NCBI RefSeq assembly: GCF_003261055.1
Contig: NZ_CP030073.1
Location: 2,232,001-2,296,000, forward strand
From: Streptomyces cadmiisoli
Lineage (GTDB): Bacteria > Actinomycetota > Actinomycetes > Streptomycetales > Streptomycetaceae
Length of the DNA: 64,000 nt
Reading direction: 5' to 3'
Part shown: piece by piece, positions 44,558-52,570 of the stretch
Layout of the letters: the number at the start of each line of letters is the position of its first letter
How positions within the stretch are numbered: position 1 is the stretch's first letter
Notes under the pieces: generated by a model
Told to the model about the DNA's origin: nothing
Databases searched by the model: none
What the model saw: only the letters and a program-made list of their open reading frames with translations
Made by a program: the position numbers and the translations under genes

Positions 44558-44728
44558 ATGGTTCCGATCCTGCTCGTATTGCTTCTCGCATTGATTCTCT
44601 TCGGCGCCGGATTCGCCGTCGAGTTGCTCTGGTGGATTGCTGTGGTGGTCCTGGTCGTGTGGCTTCTGGGATTCCTGCTGCGCGGTACGACGGCGGCCGG
44701 ATCCAGGGGGCGCTGGTACCGGTGGTGA
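44558..44728 (+). CDS. 56-residue hydrophobic membrane protein
   Basis: A short ORF starting MVPILLVLLLALILFGAGF with two closely packed hydrophobic stretches (the second LLWWIAVVVLVVWLLGFLL) and a basic tail ending RGRWYRW. ATG at 44558 has a perfect AGGAGG 10 nt upstream. Codon use is unusual for this genome: GTA, TTG, CTT, ATT and GCA appear in the first third. Similar tiny membrane proteins are common in Streptomyces and often stress-induced; the function is unknown. A terminator follows 40 bp downstream. Confidence 0.75.
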   Translation: MVPILLVLLLALILFGAGFAVELLWWIAVVVLVVWLLGFLLRGTTAAGSRGRWYRW

Positions 44729-44768
44729 ACAAGCCCGGGAATTCGTTCCCGGGGCAGTAGCGAGCCCA

Positions 44769-44803
44769 GCGGCCCGAGGCCCGGATTCAGGTCCTCGGGC
44801 CGC
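44769..44803. terminator. bidirectional terminator
   Basis: An 11-bp perfect stem, GCGGCCCGAGG (44769-44779) with 44793-44803, and a 13-nt loop, between the convergent hydrophobic protein and GvpF/L genes. Confidence 0.75.
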
Positions 44804-44827
44804 GGCCCGTAGCGCGTCCGATCACCG

Positions 44828-45583
44828 TCACGGTTTCTCCCCCGCGAAGGAATAGGCGGCCCAGGGACCGGTCAGCTCCACCCGGATTCCCGGCGCCTCG
44901 CCCTTCGTCCGGTCGACGATTTCCACGAACTCCTCCGACTGGACGCGTGGCACCAGATAAGCGGAATTCAGTACATTGCGCTCCGAGGGGCCGGACAGTG
45001 CCGGATTCTGCGGAGTGTGCAATCGTGAGTCCTCGGCGTGTGCGGCAAGCTTCTCGTGCAGCCGGGCGGCGTACTCCTCCGCCTGCCGTGGACCGTCCTC
45101 GTGCTCCCCGGCACGGCGGCGCAGCCGGTCCCGTCCCGGCACGGCCGTCCCGGGCGGCGGCTCGTTCTCGGCGGTGTCCTCGGGAGCGGATTCGACGTAC
45201 ACCTTCACACCCCATTCCACCCGCCCCTCCAGACGGTCGAGGGTGCGCCGGAAGTCCCCCTCCCGGGCCTCCAGCATCGTCCGTACGCCGCTGTCGTCGC
45301 GGAAGACGGTGGCCAGCCTCAACGGCAGGGGCGTGGTGACCGTCGTCAGCGCGTCGATCACGCCCTGGTGGGCCCGCGCGGTGGCGGTGAGCCACTCGCC
45401 GTCCTCCAGATGCGCCCGCAGCGGCTCCTCCGCGAATTCGCCCTCGGGCACCGCGCTCACCACGGCGACCAGATCGCCGTGGTGGAGCAGCTTGGGCGGG
45501 GCGCCCGCCACTCCGGTCAGCTGGGACTGCAGCGCAGCGCCGAAAGGGCGGCACACGGCGTACACGTACCGCAGTCCGGTCAT
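44828..45583 (-). CDS. gas vesicle protein GvpF/GvpL
   Basis: A 251-residue GvpL/GvpF-family protein: it begins TGLRYVYAVCRPFG, has LHHGDLVAVVSAVPEGEF, the core TPLPLRLATVFRDDSGVRTML and GRVEWGVKVYVE, and ends with VELTGPWAAYSFAG. GvpF/L are minor or accessory proteins needed to assemble gas vesicles. The ATG at 45583 has AGGAGGAGG upstream and overlaps the stop of the frameshifted GvpA/J gene. It is the last gene of a short gvp segment; gvpO, gvpG, gvpK and gvpS are not seen in the window. Confidence 0.9.
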   Translation of the reverse strand: MTGLRYVYAVCRPFGAALQSQLTGVAGAPPKLLHHGDLVAVVSAVPEGEFAEEPLRAHLEDGEWLTATARAHQGVIDALTTVTTPLPLRLATVFRDDSGVRTMLEAREGDFRRTLDRLEGRVEWGVKVYVESAPEDTAENEPPPGTAVPGRDRLRRRAGEHEDGPRQAEEYAARLHEKLAAHAEDSRLHTPQNPALSGPSERNVLNSAYLVPRVQSEEFVEIVDRTKGEAPGIRVELTGPWAAYSFAGEKP

Positions 45584-45911
45584 GAAGCCTCCTCCTGAGT
45601 GCGGCCGGCCGCGGGTTCCGCCGGCCGCGCGCGCAACCCGGCGTTCTCCCGGTCCGGTTCCGAGCGCCGGGCACGCGACGACAGGCCCGGTTCGTCCTCC
45701 CACCAGTCGATGCCCATCTCCTTCGCCTTGTCCACCGACGCGACGATCAGCCGCGGCTCGATGGTGAGCGGTTCGATGTCGAGCAGGTCGACGTCGAGCG
45801 GGTCGATCCGCGTGTCGCCCGCGACGACGACGCCCTTGTCGGGCACGCGCTCCAGGAGGTCGGCGCCCCGTCGTGGCCGTAGGGGTCGGACAACCGGCTG
45901 GGCGACGTCAT
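45580..45911 (-). pseudogene. gas vesicle structural protein GvpA/GvpJ, frameshifted
   Basis: The ATG at 45911 overlaps the stop of the upstream gene (ATGA) and opens a typical GvpJ N-terminus, MTSPSRLSDPYGHDG. The family core (LLERVPDKGVVVAGDTRID, later RLIVASVDKAKEMGIDWWED) is in a different frame from about 45864 on and runs to 45580, where its stop again overlaps the next ATG. The starting frame ends at 45747 after 54 codons. One base appears missing near 45864-45870. Leucines expected in the core are prolines at several places (RVPDKG, IDPLD, IEPLTIEPRL), so the protein would be damaged even if the frame were restored. Confidence 0.8.
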
Positions 45912-47038
45912 CGGCGGCTCCCGGCGGTGTGGTCGTCCCGGTACTCGTCCTCGGTGTCCTTCTCCGCTTCGCGCTCGTCCGCTCCTCGGGTTTCCTCCAC
46001 CTCATATTCTTCTTCGGATTCCTCGTCCTCGCCGTACGCCTCGGGTTCCCCCTCTTCCCCGTATTCCTCGTCGTACTCACCGTGGTCGTCGTGGTCGTCG
46101 TGGTCGTCGTGCTCGTCCCGGTCGCCGGCCTCCCGGTCGTCGGCCTCCTCCTGCTCGGCGGCCTCCTCCTCGGCGACGGCGTCCTCGTGCCCGAGCACGA
46201 CCTCGCCGTCGTGGATCTCACCGCGCCAGCCCTCCTCCGCCTCGCCGCGGAGCGTGATGTGGCGGGCGTAGTTCTTCAGGTCGAGCCGGGCGCGGCGGCC
46301 CTGGGCGCGCCAGAGGTTGCCGGTCTTCTCGAACAGGCCCTTGGGGTAGTACTCGATGACCAGCAGGACGCGGGTCAGGTTGTCGGCGAGCCGGTGGAAG
46401 GAGACGACGCCCTTCGTCGTTCCCTTGGCGCCCTCGGAGGTCCACACGATCCGGTCGTCGGGCACCTGCTCGGTGGTGCGGGCCTTCCAGCTGCGGTTGG
46501 ACCAGAAGACCTTCAGCTGCCAGTCCGAGGACGTGTCGTCGGCGCGCGAGGCGCTCTTGACTCCCTTGGCGAAGGTGCTGAAGTCCTGGTAGCGGGTCCA
46601 CTGGTCGTAGGCGGTGCGCAACGGCACGCCCACGTCGATGTACTCCATGATCACGGTCGGCCGGTGCCCGGAGCCGCCCTTGCCGCCGCCCTTGCCGCCG
46701 AACAGGTTCTTCACCGCGCCCATCACGTTGTCCTTGACGCGCGAGGCGCCGAGTTCCAGCGCGGTGCGCAGCGGGCTCTTGCCCTCGGCGAGCTTGCGGC
46801 CGCCGTCCAGGGCGAGCCGGGCGAAGCCGGGGCTGCCGCCGTCGGCGATGTCGTTGAGCTTGACCGTGGTCTCGCCGAGCTTGCGGCCGAGGTCGGTCAG
46901 CAGACGGGTGGCCTGCGCCGCCAGGTACTCCTGCGCCTCCGCCTTCAGCCGGTCGGCGGCCTCGCTGTGGGCCACCTCGGTGAGCGGGTTGGAATGCCGG
47001 TCGGCCACGGAGGCCGCCGATCCGATCGTGTCGGTCAT
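45908..47038 (-). CDS. SRPBCC/cyclase-type gas vesicle cluster protein (GvpZ-like)
   Basis: A 376-residue protein. The N-terminal 120 residues are helical. A polyketide cyclase/SRPBCC domain follows at about 125-285 (VIMEYIDVGVPLRTAYDQWTRYQ, DRIVWTSEGAKGTTKGVVSF). A very acidic tail of about 90 residues has HDD repeats and long Glu runs. SRPBCC proteins with this tail occur in Streptomyces gas vesicle clusters. Start and stop overlap its neighbours by ATGA. The acidic tail could interact with the very basic tail of the protein encoded just upstream. Function within the vesicle cluster is not established. Confidence 0.8.
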   Translation of the reverse strand: MTDTIGSAASVADRHSNPLTEVAHSEAADRLKAEAQEYLAAQATRLLTDLGRKLGETTVKLNDIADGGSPGFARLALDGGRKLAEGKSPLRTALELGASRVKDNVMGAVKNLFGGKGGGKGGSGHRPTVIMEYIDVGVPLRTAYDQWTRYQDFSTFAKGVKSASRADDTSSDWQLKVFWSNRSWKARTTEQVPDDRIVWTSEGAKGTTKGVVSFHRLADNLTRVLLVIEYYPKGLFEKTGNLWRAQGRRARLDLKNYARHITLRGEAEEGWRGEIHDGEVVLGHEDAVAEEEAAEQEEADDREAGDRDEHDDHDDHDDHGEYDEEYGEEGEPEAYGEDEESEEEYEVEETRGADEREAEKDTEDEYRDDHTAGSRR

Positions 47039-47772
47039 CGCTCGTCGCCTCCCTTCGGGGTGCGGCCGGACGCCCGTGCGGGCGTCGTACGGCGGGCCGC
47101 GGTCTTGGCGGAGGCCGTCCCGGCCGAGGCGGCCCTGGCGGACGCCGTCCTGCGCGCGGCCGTCCGCTCGGCCGCCGTCTTCTTCTTGGCGGGCGCCTTG
47201 CCTCCGGGTGCCTGGCCGGCCGCCTTCTTCGCAGGGGCCTTCTTCACGGCGGCCTTCTTCGCGACGGCCTTCTTCGCGGGCGCCGCCCGTCCCGGCGCCG
47301 ACCGTCCCGGCTCCGACCGTGCGGACTCCCGCTCGGCCCCGGCGTCCCGCTCCGCCGTCCCCGGCTGGTCGTCCCCGTACCGCCGCTGACGGTCCTCGTC
47401 GGCGTGGTCCAGGCGGTCCTCGTCGTCGTAGCGGCCGTCGGCCTGTCCGGGCACCACGCCGCCGAGCCGGTCGCGGACCCCGGCAGTGCGGTCGTGCAGA
47501 CGGTCGGCGAGCGTGTCGAGCTGCCGCTCGACCAGCGCGCCCGTCGCCGCGCCGCCCACGCCGCGCAGGTCCTGGCGCAGTTGGTCCCCGATCTCCTTGA
47601 ACTGCGGATTGTTCGCCAGTTGCCCGGAGACCAGCTCCGCGAGCGCCCGCGGGCTCAGCTGCATGCGCCGGCCGGCCACGAGCGTGCCGACGGCGAACGC
47701 CAGTCTCAGTTTCCTCGTGCGTCCGAGGACGTATCCGGCCCCTACCGCGAGGCCCAGTCCCACTCGGTTCAT
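47035..47772 (-). CDS. gas vesicle cluster protein with Lys/Ala-rich histone-like tail
   Basis: A 245-residue protein. It has an N-terminal MNRVGLGLAVGAGYVLGRTR helix (a glycine-rich membrane-like segment also seen in phage-holin-like small proteins), a helical region to about residue 110, and a tail packed with AKKA, KKAP and AARRTA units resembling histone H1 or DNA-binding tails. It is the first gene of the gvp segment and its stop overlaps the GvpZ-like start. By gene order it sits where GvpY is found in other streptomycetes; this is inference. ATG 47772 has only a weak GACGGGAC leader. Confidence 0.7.
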   Translation of the reverse strand: MNRVGLGLAVGAGYVLGRTRKLRLAFAVGTLVAGRRMQLSPRALAELVSGQLANNPQFKEIGDQLRQDLRGVGGAATGALVERQLDTLADRLHDRTAGVRDRLGGVVPGQADGRYDDEDRLDHADEDRQRRYGDDQPGTAERDAGAERESARSEPGRSAPGRAAPAKKAVAKKAAVKKAPAKKAAGQAPGGKAPAKKKTAAERTAARRTASARAASAGTASAKTAARRTTPARASGRTPKGGDER

Positions 47773-47892
47773 CGTGTCGTCCCGTCGTTCGTCACCACGG
47801 CCGTCGCAGCCGGGCCGCCGCACAGCCGGTCTGCTGTGCCGGGACCACGGTCGTGCCGACCGCTCCTCGTCGTGAGTCGTGTCGATCCGTTC

Positions 47893-47946
47893 TGTTGTGC
47901 TGCTCCGGTGTGCTGTGCTGCTCCGGTGTGTTGTGCTGCCGCGGTC
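47893..47946. repeat. 18-bp tandem repeat, about three copies
   Basis: Units TGTTGTGCTGCTCCGGTG (47893-47910), a one-base variant (47911-47928) and a third copy diverging at its end (47929-47946). It lies in the 261-bp gap between the LigD-like gene and the gvp segment, probably in the gvp leader. No gene is seen in the gap. Confidence 0.75.
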
Positions 47947-48033
47947 CGTCGGTCCGCCGCCGGTCCGCCGCGTCGTCCCGGGTCCGTCCGCCCGTGCGCG
48001 ACGCGTCAGGCCCGCGCACGGGTGGCACAGGTG

Positions 48034-48969
48034 TCACTTGCGCAACCCTTCGAGCCGGCGCCGGGCCGGCCCCAGGGCTCGGGCCCGGCCCAGTACGCCG
48101 GACCAGGGTTCGGTGCCGGCCTGCTCCACGGCGTCGGCGATGGTCCATCGGCGCGGCCCGAAGTCCGGATCGTCCAGCTGGTCCCACGCGACCGGGACCG
48201 CCACCGGCGCGCCGGGCCGGGCACGCACGCTGAACGGGGCGACGGCGGTCTGCGCGTAGCCGTTGCGCCGCACGTCGAGGTAGAGCCGGTCGCCGCGGTC
48301 CTGCTTGCGGACGGCCGTGGTCAGCCGGTCGGGGTGGGCGGCGGCCAGGGTGTCCGCGACGTCGTGGGCGAACGCGCGCACCTCGTCGAAGTCGTGGCGC
48401 CCGTCGAGCGGCACGATCACGTGGACTCCGCGTGAGCCCGTCGTCATCAGGGCCGACGGCAGCCTCAGCCGGTCCAGCAGGTCGGCGAGCAGCCAGGCCG
48501 CCTCGCGCACCGGTGCGAAGGAGTCGCCCGCGGGGTCGAGGTCGAAGACCAGCCGGTCCGGCCGGTCGAGTTGGCCGGCCCGCGACAGCCAGCGGTGCAG
48601 CGTGACGCAGGCCTGGTCGGCGAGGTGGATCAGGGTGGCGGCGTCGTCGCACACGGTGTGCAGGACCGTGCCGCCCTGCTTGGGCACCTCGACCCGGTTG
48701 ATCCCGTCCGGAGCGGAGTCCGGGGTGTTCTTCTGCATGAACGCCGGCCCGTCGAGGCCGTCCGGATGCCGCTCCAGCATCAGCGGCCGGCCGCGCAGAT
48801 GGGGCAGCATGTGCGCGGCGACAGCCCGGTAGTAGTCGGCGAGGTCGCCCTTGGTGTACTCCTTGCCGTCCCCGTCCCCGTCCCCGTTCCCGGGGAAGAG
48901 GACCTTGTCCGGCCGGTGCACCTCGACCGTGCGCCGGCCGGCCCGCACGGCCCGGGCGTCGTCGCTCAC
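48034..48969 (-). CDS. LigD-type polymerase domain protein (archaeo-eukaryotic primase family)
   Basis: A 311-residue stand-alone PolDom of the NHEJ type: VEVHRPDKVLFP, the catalytic metal motif VFDLDPAG (Asp-x-Asp), the SRGVHVIVPLDGRHDFDEVRAFAHD segment and LYLDVRRNGYAQTAVAPFSVRARPGAP. It can add or fill in nucleotides at DNA ends. Ligase and phosphoesterase domains are absent, and no ku gene is in the window. A Gly-Asp insertion (GNGDGDGDG) is coded by a hexanucleotide repeat. The GTG start overlaps the transketolase stop (GTGA), an unusual pairing. Confidence 0.9.
   Translation of the reverse strand: MSDDARAVRAGRRTVEVHRPDKVLFPGNGDGDGDGKEYTKGDLADYYRAVAAHMLPHLRGRPLMLERHPDGLDGPAFMQKNTPDSAPDGINRVEVPKQGGTVLHTVCDDAATLIHLADQACVTLHRWLSRAGQLDRPDRLVFDLDPAGDSFAPVREAAWLLADLLDRLRLPSALMTTGSRGVHVIVPLDGRHDFDEVRAFAHDVADTLAAAHPDRLTTAVRKQDRGDRLYLDVRRNGYAQTAVAPFSVRARPGAPVAVPVAWDQLDDPDFGPRRWTIADAVEQAGTEPWSGVLGRARALGPARRRLEGLRK
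48868..48891. repeat. hexanucleotide microsatellite inside the LigD-like gene
   Basis: Three GTCCCC units and a GTTCCC variant (plus strand), coding Gly-Asp pairs near residue 30. Length changes by one unit keep the frame. Confidence 0.6.
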
Positions 48970-50828
48970 CGCACGACCGCCTGTTCCACCAGCAGTTGCA
49001 CGGCGGCGGCGATGGAGTCGGCGTCGATCCCCGCGGCGTGCAGTTGCTCGTCGGGGGCCGCCGAGCCCGGCATGGTGCGCACCGCGAGGCGGACGAACCG
49101 CGGCACGGGCCGCCCGTCCTGGAACGCCTCCAGCACCGCGCCGCCGAGGCCGCCCTCCGGATGGTGGTCCTCCACCGTCATCAGCAGTCCGGTGTCGTCG
49201 GCGGCCTGCCTCAGGGCGAACCGGTCGACGGGCTTGACCGAGTACAGGTCGATCACCCGGACCTGGATGCCCTCACGGCCGAGCGCTTCGGCGGCGGCCA
49301 GGGCCTCGGGCACGGTCACCCCGGCCGCGACGACCGTCACCCGGTCCTGTTCGGAGAAGCGCAGCACCTTGCTGCCGCCCACCGGGAACTCCTCGTCGGG
49401 GTCGTAGATCACCGCGTTCTTGCCGCGCGAGGTGCGCAGGTAGCGCACGCCGTCCAGGTCCGCCATGGCCGCCACGAGGTGGGCGGTCTGGTTGGCGTCG
49501 CACGGGTACAGCACGGTCGAGCCGTGCACCGCGCGGAACATGGCGAGGTCCTCCAGGCCCATCTGCGAGGGCCCGTCCTGCCCGATCGCCACGCCCGCGT
49601 GCGAGCCGACCAGATTGATCCCGGCGCCGCTGACCGAGGCCATCCGGACGAAGTCGTGGGCCCGGGTCAGGAACGCGGCGAACGTCGAGGCGTACGGCAC
49701 CCAGCCGCGGGTCGACAGGCCCACCGCGGCGGCGACCATCTGCTGCTCGGCGATGTAGCACTCGAAGAACCGCTCGGGGTGCTCCTCGGCGAAGAACTGC
49801 GCGCGCGTGGAGTCGCTCACCTCGCCGTCGAGGGCGACCACCTCGCCGCGTCCGGTGCCGAGCGCCGCGAGCGCCTTCCCGTAGGCGTCCCTCGTCGCGA
49901 CCTCCTCGCCCCTGCTGAAGCGGGGCAGTTCCACCCGCCCGTCGGGCACGGCGTGCAGGGCGCGGCGGGCGTTCGGTTCCTGCACGCGCACGTTCAGGTC
50001 GCGGGGGCCGCCGAGTTCGGCGACGGCCGCCTCGGGGTCGGGCAGCGGCTTGCCGTGCAGGCCCTCGTGGTCCTCCACGGCCTTGACGCCCTTTCCCTTG
50101 AGGGTGCGGGCGAGGATCACGGTGGGCGCCCCGCTCGTGGAGACGGCCTCGTCGTAGGCGCGGTCGATCGCGTCGACGTCGTGCCCGTCGACCTCGACGG
50201 TGTGCCAGCCGAAGGCCCGGAAGCGGCGGGCGTAGGCGTCGAGGTCGTGGCCGTGCCGGGTGGGGCCGCGCTGGCCGAGCCGGTTGACGTCGACGATCGC
50301 GGTCAGGTTGTCCAGCCGCTCGTACGCCGCGTGCTCGGCGGCCTCCCACACCGAGCCCTCGGCGAGCTCGCTGTCGCCGCACAGCACCCACACCCGGTAG
50401 TCGGCGTGGTCGAGGCGCTTGCCGGACAGCGCGATGCCGACACCGATCGGCAGTCCCTGACCCAGCGACCCGGTGGCCGTCTCGACCCAGGGCAGCCGCC
50501 GCGGCGTGGGATGCCCTTCGAGGCGGCTGCCCAGTTTGCGGAAGGTCAGCAGTTCGGCGTCGTCGACGACGCCGGCCGCCTTGTAGGCGGAGTACAGCAG
50601 GGGCGAGGCGTGCCCCTTGGAGAGCACGAAGCGGTCGTTGGCCGGGTGATCGGGGCGATCGAAGTCGTAGCGCAGATGACGGGCGACGAGTACGGCCATG
50701 AGCTCGGCGGCGGACATCGACGAGGTGGGGTGCCCGGAGCCGGCGGCGGCGGACGCCCGGACGCTGTCCACCCGCAACTGCTGGGCCAGTTCGCCGAGTC
50801 CGCGGGTGCTCGGTGCGCGCGTGTTCAT
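48966..50828 (-). CDS. transketolase
   Basis: A 620-residue thiamine-diphosphate enzyme: SGHPTSSMSAAELMAVL, the ThDP motif GDSELAEGSVWEAAEHA through IVDVNRLGQRG, GxxLGxKGK-like ARTLKGKGVKAVEDHEG, and in the pyrimidine domain FFECYIAEQQMVAAAVGLS with the catalytic Glu, then SHAGVAIGQDGPSQMGLED. It moves two-carbon units between sugar phosphates. It looks like the single-chain transketolase seen in actinobacterial secondary loci, not the main tkt. ATG at 50828 with GAAGGAG. Both ends overlap neighbours (NDH-2 upstream, LigD-like downstream), so the three are co-translated. Confidence 0.93.
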   Translation of the reverse strand: MNTRAPSTRGLGELAQQLRVDSVRASAAAGSGHPTSSMSAAELMAVLVARHLRYDFDRPDHPANDRFVLSKGHASPLLYSAYKAAGVVDDAELLTFRKLGSRLEGHPTPRRLPWVETATGSLGQGLPIGVGIALSGKRLDHADYRVWVLCGDSELAEGSVWEAAEHAAYERLDNLTAIVDVNRLGQRGPTRHGHDLDAYARRFRAFGWHTVEVDGHDVDAIDRAYDEAVSTSGAPTVILARTLKGKGVKAVEDHEGLHGKPLPDPEAAVAELGGPRDLNVRVQEPNARRALHAVPDGRVELPRFSRGEEVATRDAYGKALAALGTGRGEVVALDGEVSDSTRAQFFAEEHPERFFECYIAEQQMVAAAVGLSTRGWVPYASTFAAFLTRAHDFVRMASVSGAGINLVGSHAGVAIGQDGPSQMGLEDLAMFRAVHGSTVLYPCDANQTAHLVAAMADLDGVRYLRTSRGKNAVIYDPDEEFPVGGSKVLRFSEQDRVTVVAAGVTVPEALAAAEALGREGIQVRVIDLYSVKPVDRFALRQAADDTGLLMTVEDHHPEGGLGGAVLEAFQDGRPVPRFVRLAVRTMPGSAAPDEQLHAAGIDADSIAAAVQLLVEQAVVR

Positions 50829-52324
50829 CGGTCTCCTTCGGCGGGGATGTCGTTGCGCTTGACGGGGCCGGGCGAGAGGTGGTGGCTCTCGTCGGGGGCG
50901 GACGGGCTGCGGACGGGTTCCGGGGCCGCCTGCTGCGGGGCTGCCCCGGAGCCGGGCTGATTCCTCGCGGACAGCGCGGTAGCACCGGTGTCGGCCGCGC
51001 CCGGACCGGGCCCCGCTGCTGCCGTCGGCGTCCGCGGCAGTTCCGGCGCGGCCGCGTCGAGCGGTACCGACCACGCCCGTACGAGCCCCAACTGGACTGC
51101 CTGGCGCGGCAGTACGGCGTCCAGGAGCCAGTCCGCGGCCACCCGGACGCGGTTGCCGGGCATGGCGGCGAGGTGGTAGCCGCGGGTGACCGCTCCGGCG
51201 GCGAGCCCGGACAGCGGCACGCCGAGCGGGTTGGCGGCCGCCTTGGCGCCGCCCAGGTCCACCACGAACCCCAGGTCCCGATGGCGGTAGGCGCGCCGCT
51301 CCCCGTCCCCGAACGACGCGGCGATGTTGTGCGCGCAGACCTTGCCCTGCCGCCAGGCGTGCTGCGCCGTCATCGGCGTGTACTGCCCCGGGCGTTCGAG
51401 GTCGGGCACGGCGGCGGCGTCGCCGCACGCGAACACCTCGGGCCGGCCCGGCACCTGGAGGTGGGGGTCGACGAGCAGCCGGCCGCGTTCCAGGGGCTGG
51501 CCCAGCGCCTCGACCAGCGGATCGGGGCGTACGCCCACGCACCACACCAGCGTGCGGGACTCCACGAACTGCCCGTCGGTGAGCAGGACTCCCCCGTGCA
51601 CGGCCTCCTTCACGGAGGTCCCCATCCGGACGTCCACGCCGCGCTGCCGCAGGACGCGGTCCGCGGTGCGGGAGAGCCGTTCGTCCAGCTCGGGCAGGAC
51701 GCGCGGCGCGACGTCCAGCAGTATCCAGCGGGGCCGCATGCCCTGCCGCAGGGGGTGCTTGCGGACCTGCGCGTCGGTGAACATCTGCCCGTGCGCGGCG
51801 ACCTCGGTGCCGGTGTAGCCGGCGCCGACGACCACGAAGGTGCAGCGCGCGGCGCAGCCGGCGGGGTTGCCCTCGGCGGCGGCGAGCTCCACCTGACGGG
51901 TCACGTGGTCGCGCAGATAGAGCGCCTCGGGCAGGCCGCGGAAGCCGTGCGCGCGCTCGGCGATGCCGGGGATCGGCAGCAGCTTGTTGACACTGCCGGC
52001 GGCCAGGACGAGGCGGTCGTACCCGAGGGTGCCGCCCCCGCCCTCCGGATCGGAGTAGTGGACCATGCGCCCGTCGAGGTCGATGCCGTCGGCCTCGCCG
52101 AGGACCAGGCGCACCCGGGGCAGCGTGTCGGTCAGGGAGACGGTGACCCGGCGCGGCTCCAGGATTCCGGCGGCGACCTGCGGCAGCAGGGGCAGATACA
52201 GAAAGTAGTCGGTCGGGTTCAGCAGGGTGACGTCAGCCCTGTCCCGGGCCAGGCGCGACAGGACGCGGGCGGTCCGGTAGCCGGCGAACCCGGCTCCGAC
52301 GATCACGATGCGGGGTCGACTCAC
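50825..52324 (-). CDS. type II NADH dehydrogenase-like FAD oxidoreductase
   Basis: A 499-residue flavoprotein with an FAD Rossmann site (IVIVGAGFAGYRTARVL), DYFLYLPLLPQVAAGILEPR, an NAD site (FVVVGAGYTGTEVAAHG) and the FAD closure FACGDAAAVPDLERPGQYTPMTAQHAWRQGK. This is the NDH-2 pattern: NADH oxidation with quinone reduction at the membrane surface without proton pumping. The C-terminal 70 residues are a disordered Pro/Ala extension. GTG at 52324 after GGGAGG. It opens the NDH-2, transketolase and LigD-like operon; its stop overlaps the next ATG. Confidence 0.92.
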   Translation of the reverse strand: MSRPRIVIVGAGFAGYRTARVLSRLARDRADVTLLNPTDYFLYLPLLPQVAAGILEPRRVTVSLTDTLPRVRLVLGEADGIDLDGRMVHYSDPEGGGGTLGYDRLVLAAGSVNKLLPIPGIAERAHGFRGLPEALYLRDHVTRQVELAAAEGNPAGCAARCTFVVVGAGYTGTEVAAHGQMFTDAQVRKHPLRQGMRPRWILLDVAPRVLPELDERLSRTADRVLRQRGVDVRMGTSVKEAVHGGVLLTDGQFVESRTLVWCVGVRPDPLVEALGQPLERGRLLVDPHLQVPGRPEVFACGDAAAVPDLERPGQYTPMTAQHAWRQGKVCAHNIAASFGDGERRAYRHRDLGFVVDLGGAKAAANPLGVPLSGLAAGAVTRGYHLAAMPGNRVRVAADWLLDAVLPRQAVQLGLVRAWSVPLDAAAPELPRTPTAAAGPGPGAADTGATALSARNQPGSGAAPQQAAPEPVRSPSAPDESHHLSPGPVKRNDIPAEGDR

Positions 52325-52472
52325 GGTTCGCCTCCCACGGGTGTGTCTCGTACGAGGTTCACCGCGTCCCCCTGGCCAGGGCGCCCAAACACGGCCGGTG
52401 GCGGCGCCGCCGGACGGCCTGCGACCGGACCCGGTACCGGACGGACGGGCGCGCGACCCCATGCCGTACGGG

Positions 52473-52520
52473 CGGACAGGCGGACCGGCGGACCGGCGGA
52501 CCGGCGGACCGGCGGACGAG
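52473..52520. repeat. 8-bp tandem repeat (CGGACCGG), six units
   Basis: Units start at 52473, 52481, 52489, 52497, 52505 and 52513: four perfect CGGACCGG copies flanked by CGGACAGG and CGGACGAG. It is intergenic, in the 246-bp gap upstream of the NDH-2 gene. Because 8 is not a multiple of 3, it is unlikely to be coding. Confidence 0.8.
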
Positions 52521-52570
52521 ACGACCTGGTGCCGGACCGGCGGGGGCCCGCGGTGTCACTTCCCCGCGGG

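Noticed and set aside
45599..47389. A long hydrophobic-looking + strand frame opposite the gvp segment
   Set aside because: The Val/Leu runs arise from the complement of Asp/Glu-rich codons in the acidic tail; there is no start signal or family match.
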